A program made the position numbers and the translations under genes. The notes beneath the pieces are model-generated. The model was not told where the DNA came from. It did not search any database and saw nothing but the letters and a program-made list of their open reading frames with translations. 64,000 bases of DNA from Limnovirga soli (GTDB taxonomy: Bacteria > Bacteroidota > Bacteroidia > Chitinophagales > Chitinophagaceae). Numbering within the stretch: position 1 is the stretch's first letter; each line of letters starts with the position of its first letter. Positions 42,123-50,267 of this stretch are shown here, piece by piece. The stretch covers positions 1-64,000 of the forward strand of contig NZ_WHPF01000012.1 of assembly GCF_013106755.1 (NCBI RefSeq). The letters are read 5' to 3'.

Positions 42123-43901
42123 ATGAAATCACTCCTCATTTTATTGGTATTGGTAAATTGTATGTACATAAGTAAAGCGCAGCCTGGTACTCTTGATAGC
42201 AGTTTTGGTGCAAATGGAAAAGTATTAGGTGAAGCTTTTCAAGGAGTTGCAAACTCGATGATTGTTCAGCCTGATGGTAAGATAGTTATTGGGGGAACAC
42301 AATATGGTGAACACAGTGGTTTTCTAGTTGCGCGTTATAATATGAATGGTACATTGGATATTAATTTTGGTGACAGTGGACGCGCAGTAAATAATCTTGG
42401 AGATGTAGCGTTCAGTAAGATAATTTATTCTATTGCGCTACAAAAGGATGGAAAAATTGTGGCTGTTGGGCAATATGCAAGTACAGGTGATAATAGTGGA
42501 TTTGCTATAATGCGCTTTAATTCAGATGGAAGTATTGATAAACAATTCGGGGATAACGGACTTACAATAACATCAGTATCTGGCAATTATGATATTGTTC
42601 GGGATATGGGTATATTACCTGATGGAACAATTATAGTTACTGGGGATACTGAAAAGAATCCCAACGACAATAAACGATCATTTTTAGCAAGCTATAATAG
42701 CAGTGGAAATTTAAATGAAAGTTTTGGAAATAAAGGCATACTTATAATCACACTCATAGATGTTGCTGATATAAGAGCATTGGGGATAACAAATGATTCC
42801 AAAATAATAATTGGAGGTTATTATAAAACATTTGAGAAAAGCATTTTATTGAAATTTAATTCTGACGGAAATGCTGACAAATCATTTGGAAATAATGGAT
42901 TAGCAGAGCTTTCGTTTAATAGCAATATCTACTTTAATCAATTAAATGACATAGCAATTAACCCTGACAATTCTATTGTAGCAACTGGATTTGTTCAGCA
43001 ATTTTCAAATGAATATTATAATATCATTGCCGAGAAGTTTCTTTCAAACGGAACGCCTGATAGTAGCTTTGGAACTAATGCCTATTCTTTAATTGGAATA
43101 GAAAAAAAGAACATTTATGCAAACTCAGTTCTATCTGAATCTAACGGAAAAGTTATTGCATCTGGATACTATGTAGATAAAGGAATAGGGTATTTTTTAG
43201 TATCTGCCTTTACGAAAAATGGGAAACCTGATTCAACATTTGGTATCAATGGAATACAAACAACATCTTTTGAAGGATCTGGAACGGCTTATTGCTCCGC
43301 GCTTCAAGAAGATGGTAAGATTCTTTTAGCTGGTACGAATGCCGATTATTCTATACCACGCTATCAGGTAGCAATAACCAGATACATGGGAAATGGTAGC
43401 GATAAATTGATGTATGTAAAAATAAAACACTGGCTGCACCACCACGGCATTACCTGGGAGAATAAACCCAATAACCTGATTAATTATTACAGCATACAAA
43501 GCAGCACCAATGGCAATGCCTTTACTGAGGTAGCACGTATATTTAGTAACCACCATGGGGGCATACAAACCTATACTGCGGCCAACAATGCCACCGCCAA
43601 TTACCGGGTAGCAGCCATTAGCAATACGGGTAATATTACCTATAGCAATACACTTACTTTAACCGCTACACCCACCATACAACTCTACCCCAACCCCGCC
43701 AAAAACAACCTGCACATACAGGGCTTGCCCGCTGGCACCACCAAACTTACGGTAACAGATATAAGCGGCAACACCAGCATAATAGCCACCACCAACAGCA
43801 CGGTATACAGCATAAACATAGCACAGCTAACCAGCGGCAACTACCTGCTACATATAAAAACCGCCAACGAGGTAATAACTAAACAGTTTATAAAAGAATA
43901 A
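42123..43901 (+). CDS. Delta-60 repeat protein with T9SS type A sorting domain (paralogue 2)
   Basis: 592 residues from the ATG at 42123 (MKSLLILLVLVN), which starts a signal peptide ending SKAQ; an ATG at 42114 is also in frame. Seven delta-60 repeats (GTLDSSFGANGKV, DGSIDKQFGDNG and so on) are clearly diverged from paralogue 1, while the C-terminal ~160 residues are almost the same (HWLHHHGITWENKPNNLI to ITKQFIKE). It begins 16 bp after paralogue 1, so the three genes are probably co-transcribed. Surface role inferred from the sorting domain; function unknown. Confidence 0.93.
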   Translation: MKSLLILLVLVNCMYISKAQPGTLDSSFGANGKVLGEAFQGVANSMIVQPDGKIVIGGTQYGEHSGFLVARYNMNGTLDINFGDSGRAVNNLGDVAFSKIIYSIALQKDGKIVAVGQYASTGDNSGFAIMRFNSDGSIDKQFGDNGLTITSVSGNYDIVRDMGILPDGTIIVTGDTEKNPNDNKRSFLASYNSSGNLNESFGNKGILIITLIDVADIRALGITNDSKIIIGGYYKTFEKSILLKFNSDGNADKSFGNNGLAELSFNSNIYFNQLNDIAINPDNSIVATGFVQQFSNEYYNIIAEKFLSNGTPDSSFGTNAYSLIGIEKKNIYANSVLSESNGKVIASGYYVDKGIGYFLVSAFTKNGKPDSTFGINGIQTTSFEGSGTAYCSALQEDGKILLAGTNADYSIPRYQVAITRYMGNGSDKLMYVKIKHWLHHHGITWENKPNNLINYYSIQSSTNGNAFTEVARIFSNHHGGIQTYTAANNATANYRVAAISNTGNITYSNTLTLTATPTIQLYPNPAKNNLHIQGLPAGTTKLTVTDISGNTSIIATTNSTVYSINIAQLTSGNYLLHIKTANEVITKQFIKE

Positions 43902-43916
43902 CCAAAAATGCATTGT

Positions 43917-45677
43917 ATGAAATCACTCCTCATTTTATTGGTATTGGTAAATTGTATTTACATAAGTAAAGCGCAAACCGGTACGCTTGATAGCAGTTTT
44001 GGCATCAATGGAAAAGTTATAAGCGAAACTTTCAAGGGGCGCATCAATGGAGTTGCAGTCCAAAAGGATAACAAAATTCTTATAGTAGGTTCAGGAAATT
44101 ATGATGACAAAGGAGGTTTTCTTATAGTTAGATACAATCCCGATGGGAACCCAGATGAAAGCTTTGGGAATTCTGGAAGGGTAATTACAACTATCGCTGG
44201 CGCAGCAAATGAATTTTTATCAGTAGCTGTTCAATCAGATGGAAATATAATAGCTTCCGGGTACTATTCCCCTAGTGGCTCAGGATCTGTAGATGCTGTC
44301 CTAATTAGATATAAGTCGAATGGTACTCTTGACAGTACTTTTGGAAATAATGGTATCGTTATTACTAATATTGCCCGTTGGGATTACCCTTATGATTTGA
44401 CTTTACAGAAGGATGGTAAAATTTTAATTGTTGGTGATAAAAGGATAAATGACAATGATAACCAAACATCATTTATTGCTCGATATAACATTAATGGTAG
44501 TCTTGATGAGGGATTTGGGATAAATGGCATACAATTAACGACTTTTAATAGCCTAATTAAGATGCGTTCAATAGCATTAACTTCAGACGAAAAAATCATA
44601 GTTGGTGGTACATATGGCGCTGGGGACGCATTTATTCTTGTTAGCTACTTAACTAATGGAGCTATAAACCCTGAATTTGGAAATGCCGGCAAGGCAACCT
44701 TATCATTATCAGATGGGGAGTTGGACGAAATTAAGATTCAAGTTGATGGGAACATATTAGCTACAGGTGTAGAAAGAAATAACGTTATTATAGCAAGATT
44801 TACAAAGAGCGGTGGGATTGATAATACATTCAGTAACGATGGGTTTAATGATAAAGTTTTTGAATCAGGTTTTTCCGATGGGAAAACTATTTTGTTACAG
44901 CCCGATATGAAGATAATAGTTGCTGGAAATAGGAGTAATAATAATGGTTCGTTTTATACCGTTTGTCGTTTTAAATTGGATGGTACATTAGATTCTACTT
45001 TTGCTACAAATGGTATTCAGCTCACATCTTTTGATGAAAGCACGTCTACACTAGTTTGTAATGATGCGGCATTACAAGCTGATGGAAAAATTGTTTTGGT
45101 TGGTAACTTAACAGAAGGTTTTCCGCCAGGTATATACGCAGCTTTGGCTAGATATAATAATGATAAGGGTTTAGGATCAAATCCACAATATGTAAAAATC
45201 AAACACTGGCTGCACCACCACGGCATTACCTGGGAGGATAAACCCAATAACCTGATTAATTATTACAGTATACAAAGCAGCACCAATGGCAATGCCTTTA
45301 CTGAGGTGGCACGTATATTTAATAACCAGCATGGTGGCACACAAACCTATACAGCAGCCAACAATGCCACCACCAATTACCGGGTAGCAGCAGTAAGCAA
45401 TACCGGCAATATTAAGTACAGCAATACACTTACTTTAACCGCCACACCCGCCATACAACTCTACCCCAACCCCGCCAAAAACAACCTGCAGATACAGGGC
45501 TTACCCGCAGGCACCACCAAACTTATAGTAACAGATTTAAGCGGCAATACCAGCATAATAGCCACTACCAACAGCACGGTATACAGTATACATATAGCAC
45601 AGCTAACCAGCGGCAACTACCTGCTACACATTAAAACTGCCAACGAGGTTATAACCAAACAGTTTATAAAAGAATAA
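43917..45677 (+). CDS. Delta-60 repeat protein with T9SS type A sorting domain (paralogue 3)
   Basis: 586 residues from the ATG at 43917 (an in-frame ATG also at 43908). Signal peptide nearly identical to that of paralogue 2, at DNA level too. Seven delta-60 repeats follow with their own sequence, then the shared C-terminal module (HWLHHHGITWEDKPNNLI, LYPNPAKNNLQIQG, ITKQFIKE). It is the last gene of the tandem set; a bidirectional hairpin terminator follows at 45853 after an IGR-A copy. Confidence 0.93.
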   Translation: MKSLLILLVLVNCIYISKAQTGTLDSSFGINGKVISETFKGRINGVAVQKDNKILIVGSGNYDDKGGFLIVRYNPDGNPDESFGNSGRVITTIAGAANEFLSVAVQSDGNIIASGYYSPSGSGSVDAVLIRYKSNGTLDSTFGNNGIVITNIARWDYPYDLTLQKDGKILIVGDKRINDNDNQTSFIARYNINGSLDEGFGINGIQLTTFNSLIKMRSIALTSDEKIIVGGTYGAGDAFILVSYLTNGAINPEFGNAGKATLSLSDGELDEIKIQVDGNILATGVERNNVIIARFTKSGGIDNTFSNDGFNDKVFESGFSDGKTILLQPDMKIIVAGNRSNNNGSFYTVCRFKLDGTLDSTFATNGIQLTSFDESTSTLVCNDAALQADGKIVLVGNLTEGFPPGIYAALARYNNDKGLGSNPQYVKIKHWLHHHGITWEDKPNNLINYYSIQSSTNGNAFTEVARIFNNQHGGTQTYTAANNATTNYRVAAVSNTGNIKYSNTLTLTATPAIQLYPNPAKNNLQIQGLPAGTTKLIVTDLSGNTSIIATTNSTVYSIHIAQLTSGNYLLHIKTANEVITKQFIKE

Positions 45678-45741
45678 GCAAGCCAGGGCATATATATTAG
45701 GTAATCCGGATTTTGCAGTTGGCTGTATTGGATGTTAAAAG

Positions 45742-45815
45742 CTGAATTATATGCTGTAGTACAAGTGTGCGACGCAAGCTAAGATGCCATTGAAACCTGC
45801 CGCCTGGTTCAACAT
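45742..45815 (+). repeat. IGR-A copy 18
   Basis: Core 45759-45778, right end TGCCGCCTGGTTC, between paralogue 3 and the terminator. Confidence 0.88.
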
Positions 45816-45852
45816 ATTTCTATTGCAAAATTTGGGTGTAACTATACCACAA

Positions 45853-45889
45853 AAAAAAGGATAATACCACCACTGTATTATCCTTTTTT
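45853..45889. terminator. Bidirectional intrinsic terminator
   Basis: AAAAAAGGATAATA (45853-45866) and TATTATCCTTTTTT (45876-45889), 9-nt loop. A-run and T-run serve both the delta-60 operon (plus) and the convergent hypothetical gene (minus). Confidence 0.9.
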
Positions 45890-45911
45890 AATAAAGCAAA
45901 CAAGCCCCGCC

Positions 45912-46868
45912 CTATATGGCAAAGCCTGCCCTAACCACCACATCAACAGTACCTGTATTGGTAAATTGCAGGTTGGTTTTTGTGGTATCTAAACCCATTT
46001 CTGTCAAGGTTTTCTTGTAAGTAATTTGTGGTTGTGCGGTAAAGCCATTGCCGCTGGTGCAGGCAGTACCGGCATCATCGGTACTGCACACAATAATACC
46101 ATTACCACCAATAACCCGCAGGTATAATTGCTTGCCACTGGTTAAGCTGCCGCTAACAAAATTAATCAACCCATTGGCAGGCACGGTATAATTGCTAACA
46201 TCAAAACCTGCAGAATCGCTGCCGCCACCGCTATTATCTATGGCACGGCTTAATACCCAACCACTATACAAGGGTTCGTTGGTATATTGGTAAATGGCCA
46301 TTTGGTCATCCGCATTGCCAAGTACTACATCTGCATTACCAAATAAAGTACCTACCTGTTCACCGGCTACCTGACTGTTTATTTGCTCAGTTCTTGGTTT
46401 TTGTACCCAGTCTTTAAAACTGTTGGTTAAACTGTTTAAACTGGTAATGGTAGCGGCATTAACACCCCAGGGTGCCAGTTGGGCGCTTAAGGGGGTAGCC
46501 ACATCCAATATCCTGTCGCTAATAACCAATACATCCGCATCCCGGCTATTATACAGGTCAGTTTTAACAAGGCTAACCAATTGCTTTTTAGCCGTATTGG
46601 CATTAGTGGTGTAATAGCCCCGGCAGGCGGCAGCAACGGTAAGAATAACAGTTTCTAACTGGGTACGTACTTCGGCTTTGTTTTGTGTATAACCTGTAAG
46701 GTCACGGGTGGCGGTACTGTCTGCATCTACAATGGCATTTATGGTAGTATCAAGGCTGGTAGCCAGTACCGCAATGGCGGGGTTAATGGCAAGGGTGGCA
46801 GCATTGTTTTGCAGGTACAGTTTGCATTTAATAAACATGCCTAATTTGTCTTCCTGAATTGCGTTCAT
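45912..46868 (-). CDS. Hypothetical protein
   Basis: 318 residues, no signal peptide or transmembrane segment. The first ~200 residues are helical and Ala/Thr-rich (LAINPAIAVLATSLDTTINAIVDADS, NKAEVRTQLETVILTVAAACRGYY, SFKDWVQKPRTEQINS). The last ~110 are beta-type with GSLTSGKQLYLRVIGGNGIIVCSTDDAGTAC and a strand-rich end. I do not recognise the family. It stands alone between a terminator and a tandem repeat region. No catalytic motif is seen. Confidence 0.8.
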   Translation of the reverse strand: MNAIQEDKLGMFIKCKLYLQNNAATLAINPAIAVLATSLDTTINAIVDADSTATRDLTGYTQNKAEVRTQLETVILTVAAACRGYYTTNANTAKKQLVSLVKTDLYNSRDADVLVISDRILDVATPLSAQLAPWGVNAATITSLNSLTNSFKDWVQKPRTEQINSQVAGEQVGTLFGNADVVLGNADDQMAIYQYTNEPLYSGWVLSRAIDNSGGGSDSAGFDVSNYTVPANGLINFVSGSLTSGKQLYLRVIGGNGIIVCSTDDAGTACTSGNGFTAQPQITYKKTLTEMGLDTTKTNLQFTNTGTVDVVVRAGFAI

Positions 46869-46942
46869 AATTTTAAGATGTTAGGTGAGGGTTTAAGTTA
46901 AAAAATATTGCAGAAAAACACCAAAAAAACGCCTCCTTTTTT

Positions 46943-47251
46943 TCAAAAAAAACCGTATTTAATGCATTGTTTATCAATTAGATGTGTAAATTTCCCGTCC
47001 ACATGGCAATAGTGTCTGTCCACATGACAATAGTGTCCGTCCATAGGGCAATAGTGTCCGTCCATAGGGCAATAGTGTTTGTCCATAAGGCAATAGTGTT
47101 CATCCATAGGGTAATAGTGTCCATCCATTAGGCAATAGTGTCCGTCCAGATGGCGAACCTGTCCGTTTAGATGTTTTTTTGGCATTTTTGAGCTCCAAAA
47201 TGAAACATATCCCGCCCCAAAAAAATAGTACGGCAGCTTGTTCATGTTCAA
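46943..47251 (-). CDS. Possible small HYC-repeat protein
   Basis: A 102-residue open frame spans the 21-bp tandem repeats on the minus strand. Because 21 is a multiple of three it reads as a seven-residue repeat of the type MDGHYCP (about eight units, His/Tyr/Cys/Asp-rich), preceded by MPKKHLNGQVRHLDG. Each unit offers His, Cys and Asp, so metal binding is conceivable. No signal peptide, and no independent evidence of translation; the open frame may be a by-product of the repeat. Confidence 0.3.
   Translation of the reverse strand: MNMNKLPYYFFGAGYVSFWSSKMPKKHLNGQVRHLDGHYCLMDGHYYPMDEHYCLMDKHYCPMDGHYCPMDGHYCHVDRHYCHVDGKFTHLIDKQCIKYGFF
46995..47173. repeat. 21-bp tandem repeat, about eight units
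   Basis: Units start at 46995, 47016, 47037, 47058, 47079, 47100, 47121 and 47142, then a partial unit. The typical unit is CCGTCCATAGGGCAATAGTGT. Units 3 and 4 are identical; the last unit is degenerate. It lies about 130 bp upstream of the HTH regulator gene, in the position where a regulator or an iteron-binding protein could bind. Confidence 0.95.
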
Positions 47252-47304
47252 AAAATTTTTTACTTTAATCGGGTAATTGTTTCCCTAAACAATAAACACA
47301 CCCT

Positions 47305-47652
47305 ATGATTCATATAAATATTGCAGCCCTGGCCAAATTGCGCGGCATACGCCACCCGCACAGGCATTTAATAAAAGCTGGTATTAGCGATAAAGTAGCA
47401 AGGGAATATTTAAGAGGTAAAAAAGACCGGCTGGTAGTGCAGCATATAGAAATATTGTGCGAGTTATTCAATTGCAGCCCCAACGAATTATTTGTATGGC
47501 AGCCCGATAATAAGGCCAAAGACACGCCGCAACATCCCCTGCAGGTAATACGCGTACAACCCCTGCCCGATACCATACAGGCATTACAACAGATACCCGT
47601 AGCCGAAGTAAAAAAGTTAATGGAAAACCTGCAGCAGCAAAAGCAACCATAG
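47305..47652 (+). CDS. XRE/Cro-type helix-turn-helix regulator
   Basis: 115 residues. Residues about 5-65 form a Cro/C1-type HTH: LAKLRGIRHPHRHLIKAGISDKVAREYLRG, then IEILCELFNCSPNELFVW. Proteins with this LFNCSPNELF ending regulate small operons or plasmid/phage functions. The C-terminal 45 residues are a Pro/Gln-rich helix (IPVAEVKKLMENLQQQKQP), possibly for dimerisation. It may bind the 21-bp repeats upstream (inference). The next gene on this strand is the restriction enzyme, 347 bp away. Confidence 0.85.
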   Translation: MIHINIAALAKLRGIRHPHRHLIKAGISDKVAREYLRGKKDRLVVQHIEILCELFNCSPNELFVWQPDNKAKDTPQHPLQVIRVQPLPDTIQALQQIPVAEVKKLMENLQQQKQP

Positions 47653-47699
47653 CCAGCCGGCGGGTAGCCCTGCGCCAATTAATTAATTGAAATAAAACA

Positions 47700-47780
47700 T
47701 TTTTGGCCCGGGCAATAGCAATGTTATGCAGCATCCTTGCGTCGCACTCTTGTGCGGTTGGGTACTTTATTGGGCTTTTA
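47700..47780 (-). repeat. IGR-A copy 19
   Basis: Minus-strand copy, core 47736-47755, right end TGCCCGGGCC. It forms the left border of the restriction-modification block. Confidence 0.9.
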
Positions 47781-47826
47781 TAAGTAGGAAAAACTAGCAG
47801 ATAGGCATGGTAGAGACATGCACCAT

Positions 47827-47915
47827 CTATTTGAAAAACGTACTATATAAGAAGTGATTATCTCCACCAGACTTTTTTTGGTATGGCTATTTAGTTCGTT
47901 TGATTTTGAGTTACT
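47827..47915 (+). promoter_or_regulatory. IGR-B copy 5, promoter-bearing repeat
   Basis: TTTG at 47877-47880, 20 bp, TGATTTTG at 47901-47908. The central TATGGCTATTTAGTTCG is identical to copy 1. The restriction enzyme ATG is 92 bp downstream. Confidence 0.78.
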
Positions 47916-47999
47916 GTGAATTGCATGAGCCCCATACTTACTATCAACATTCCTTCACTGACAGTCCTAAAGACGGGCAATATTTACTATTTTTGATAA

Positions 48000-48884
48000 A
48001 TGAGTTTGGACAAAAAAGATTTACAACCTTTAGGTGAAGTTTTCGGTTTTCCTATTAACAATGAAAGTGATAGAGCAAAACGTTATCGGGACAATAAGCT
48101 TTGTCCATATAATAACATCGTCTCAAACTGCACAAAAAACAGTATTGAGTTTCCATTAGGTGTTTGTAGTCTAAATCATAAAGACAAACAGGTAATCATA
48201 TGCCCAATAAGGTTTAGAGAAGATTGGACTATCATAAGTGATGCAGCTAATTTTATTTTTGACAGCAAGGCGACATGGACTCATGTTGGGGAAGTAAGAC
48301 TTAAAGACAAGCATGGTAAATCCGCAGGCAATATTGACTATGTTTTAGTTTCTTATGACGATAAAGGCCGTGTTTTAAACTTTGGTTCACTGGAAGTTCA
48401 AGCTGTTTACATTTCAGGTAACTTAACAGGGCCGTTCACTGCATATCTAGAAAGCCCAACACCCAAGTTTAACTGGATGCAGGCCTTCAAATATCCAAAA
48501 CCTGATTACCTATCATCGTCAAGAAAAAGACTTATCCCACAAATAATTGCGAAAGGTTCAATCTTGAAGCAATGGAATAAAAAACAGGTTGTTGCCTTAC
48601 AAACAAGTTTTTATAACACGTTGCCTTCTCTTCCGGAGTTTGATAAAGCTGATTCTGATTTTGCATTTTTCCTCTATGACCTTGTGCCTGATAATAAAAC
48701 AAAAGTATTATCTCTCAAACTTCAAAGAGTGGTGTATACCAATTTCGCAAGTGCATTAGAACAGATAGCCAAATTTGAAGCAGGTTCTATTAGTCAATTC
48801 ACTGAAATGTTACAGAAGAAACTTGACGCTAAACGAGCAGGATCATCAGATATTGATAACCTTGAAAACATAGTTGTAGAATGA
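48000..48884 (+). CDS. NotI-like type II restriction endonuclease
   Basis: 294 residues, resembling the NotI restriction endonuclease family (PF12183). A four-cysteine cluster (Cys35, Cys44, Cys56, Cys68; LCPYNNIVSNC and on) matches the iron-binding site of NotI. The PD-(D/E)xK-type core is Asp113 (GNIDYVLV) with Glu132-Val-Gln134 (SLEVQA), the E-x-Q form seen in NotI, and TGPFTAYLESP follows. It would cleave a specific duplex DNA site to block foreign DNA. Its stop overlaps the methyltransferase start by 4 bp (ATGA), so expression is coupled. Lower GC and different codon use than neighbours suggest transfer. No transposase or integrase is near. Confidence 0.85.
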   Translation: MSLDKKDLQPLGEVFGFPINNESDRAKRYRDNKLCPYNNIVSNCTKNSIEFPLGVCSLNHKDKQVIICPIRFREDWTIISDAANFIFDSKATWTHVGEVRLKDKHGKSAGNIDYVLVSYDDKGRVLNFGSLEVQAVYISGNLTGPFTAYLESPTPKFNWMQAFKYPKPDYLSSSRKRLIPQIIAKGSILKQWNKKQVVALQTSFYNTLPSLPEFDKADSDFAFFLYDLVPDNKTKVLSLKLQRVVYTNFASALEQIAKFEAGSISQFTEMLQKKLDAKRAGSSDIDNLENIVVE

Positions 48885-49756
48885 AAAATCAATTGACTAT
48901 GTTCGATATTGGCGAACAAAACCCAACTCAATCCATCATTAATGTTGCATCTGTTCCTCAACGCAGCCCTTTTCGTTATCCAGGAGGCAAGACATGGCTA
49001 ATCCCGACTGTTAGACAATGGTTAAAACAAGAAAGTAAAATTGCGAAGGAATTAATAGAACCATTTGCAGGTGGTGCTATTGTTAGTTTGACAGCAGCAT
49101 TTGAAAAAATGGCTGAACACATTACGATGGTAGAAATGGACGAAGAAATTGCTGCGGTTTGGCAAGTTATTTTAAACGGTAAAAATAAATGGCTTGCAGA
49201 CAAAATTTATTCTTACGACTTGACACATGCAAACGTAAAATCTGAATTAGAAAACCCAAACAAAAAACTACAGGACATTGCATTTTGTACAATATTAAAA
49301 AATAGGGTTTTTCATGGAGGTATTCTTGCAAAAGGTTCTGGAATGATTAAAAACGGGGAGAATGGTAAAGGAATTACTTCCCGTTGGTATCCAAAAACAC
49401 TGCGTGACAGAATACTTGCAATAAACTACGTTAAAGACAAGATAACATTTATTTCAGGTGATGCTTTTGAAGTGTTAGAAGAAAATGTAAATAGCGAAAG
49501 TTCTTACTTTTTTATTGACCCGCCATACACAATTGCTGGCAAACGCCTATACACATATTTTGAAATTGACCATGAAAGATTATTTGAACTTACTTCTCAA
49601 CTAAAAGGAAAGTTCATGCTGACATATGATGACACCCCAGAAATACGACAGCTTGCAAACAAGTACAATTTACAATTCAGGACTATACCAATGAAGACAA
49701 CGCTTCATTTTGAAAAAAATGAAATTATTATTTCAGACAACTTCTCATGGTGGTAA
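48881..49756 (+). CDS. N6-adenine DNA methyltransferase (D12 class, Dam-like)
   Basis: 291 residues. SAM motif RYPGGKTWLIPTV near 32, EPFAGGAIVSL near 60, catalytic DPPY near 217 (SYFFIDPPYTIAGKRLYTYF) and the family's ILKNRVFHGGILAKGSG region near 130. It methylates adenine in the site cut by the partner enzyme, protecting the host DNA. The ATG overlaps the endonuclease stop. The first ~30 residues (DIGEQNPTQSIINVASVPQRSP) are a disordered leader. DNA from 49757 is unrelated low-complexity sequence. Confidence 0.93.
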   Translation: MKNQLTMFDIGEQNPTQSIINVASVPQRSPFRYPGGKTWLIPTVRQWLKQESKIAKELIEPFAGGAIVSLTAAFEKMAEHITMVEMDEEIAAVWQVILNGKNKWLADKIYSYDLTHANVKSELENPNKKLQDIAFCTILKNRVFHGGILAKGSGMIKNGENGKGITSRWYPKTLRDRILAINYVKDKITFISGDAFEVLEENVNSESSYFFIDPPYTIAGKRLYTYFEIDHERLFELTSQLKGKFMLTYDDTPEIRQLANKYNLQFRTIPMKTTLHFEKNEIIISDNFSWW

Positions 49757-49885
49757 GATAGTAGCTTCTGTTAACAATAGATTTGCCAAAAGGAGCGGAC
49801 GAAAGCCGTGTGTTAACTTTTTGTTTGTCTCGCCCTTCAATAAGTTGCCAAATAATCAACATGAAATTGTCCTCGAAAACGCTTT

Positions 49886-49894
49886 CCCCCCCCC
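49886..49894 (+). repeat. Nine-C homopolymer
   Basis: A run of nine C in the gap after the methyltransferase gene; unusual in this AT-rich DNA and a possible slippage site. It is outside any reading frame I can support. Confidence 0.8.
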
Positions 49895-49966
49895 TTCCTT
49901 AAAAACTCCTTACTTCATCACAATCTCCTTCAATAAATCCCTTTCTCTTTAAAGGTCTTAGTATTG

Positions 49967-50140
49967 TTAATGCAGGGTAGTGAGTTGTTGTTGCAGGGCT
50001 TTTTCCTTGCGGGAGGGGCGTTTGATTTCGGGTATCAGATTAGTTAGGGTCTCGAATTGGTTGGTTCACTGTACCCTTCGCCGTTGTTGTAGTTGTCTCC
50101 AACCACCTTCGCATTCATCTTCGCTTCGATAAAAGCTCCA
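49967..50140 (-). pseudogene. Decayed gene tail on the minus strand
   Basis: Reading leftward, a protein-like stretch (ending PEIKRPSRKEKALQQQL, stop at 49967-49969) is preceded in a neighbouring frame by AKVVGDNYNNGEGYSEPTN. The two join with one frameshift near 50060. No start codon and no recognisable family. It is probably the remnant of a longer gene interrupted where the restriction-modification block and IGR-A copy 20 now lie. Confidence 0.35.
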
Positions 50141-50142
50141 CA

Positions 50143-50207
50143 AAATTCCGAACGTACAAGAGTGCGACGCAACGGCTGCCTCATACAGCATCTGCTGCCG
50201 GGTACAT
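50143..50207 (+). repeat. IGR-A copy 20
   Basis: Core 50154-50173, right end CTGCCGGGTAC about 60 bp upstream of rsmA and co-oriented. It also closes the restriction-modification block. Confidence 0.9.
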
Positions 50208-50267
50208 AATGGCTGTATTAGTGCCAGTTTCCCTAACTGCCGTAACAAATAATTATCTTTACGGCTC

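Noticed and set aside
40334-45677. Assembly artefact of one gene repeated three times
   Set aside because: The central domains differ clearly, so these are three genes; only the ends are near-identical.
46995-47173. 21-bp repeats as CRISPR
   Set aside because: Units are contiguous with no spacers and only 21 bp.
48000-49756. Phage-encoded Dam-type orphan methylase
   Set aside because: The 4-bp overlap with a NotI-family endonuclease makes a restriction-modification pair more likely, and no phage genes are nearby.
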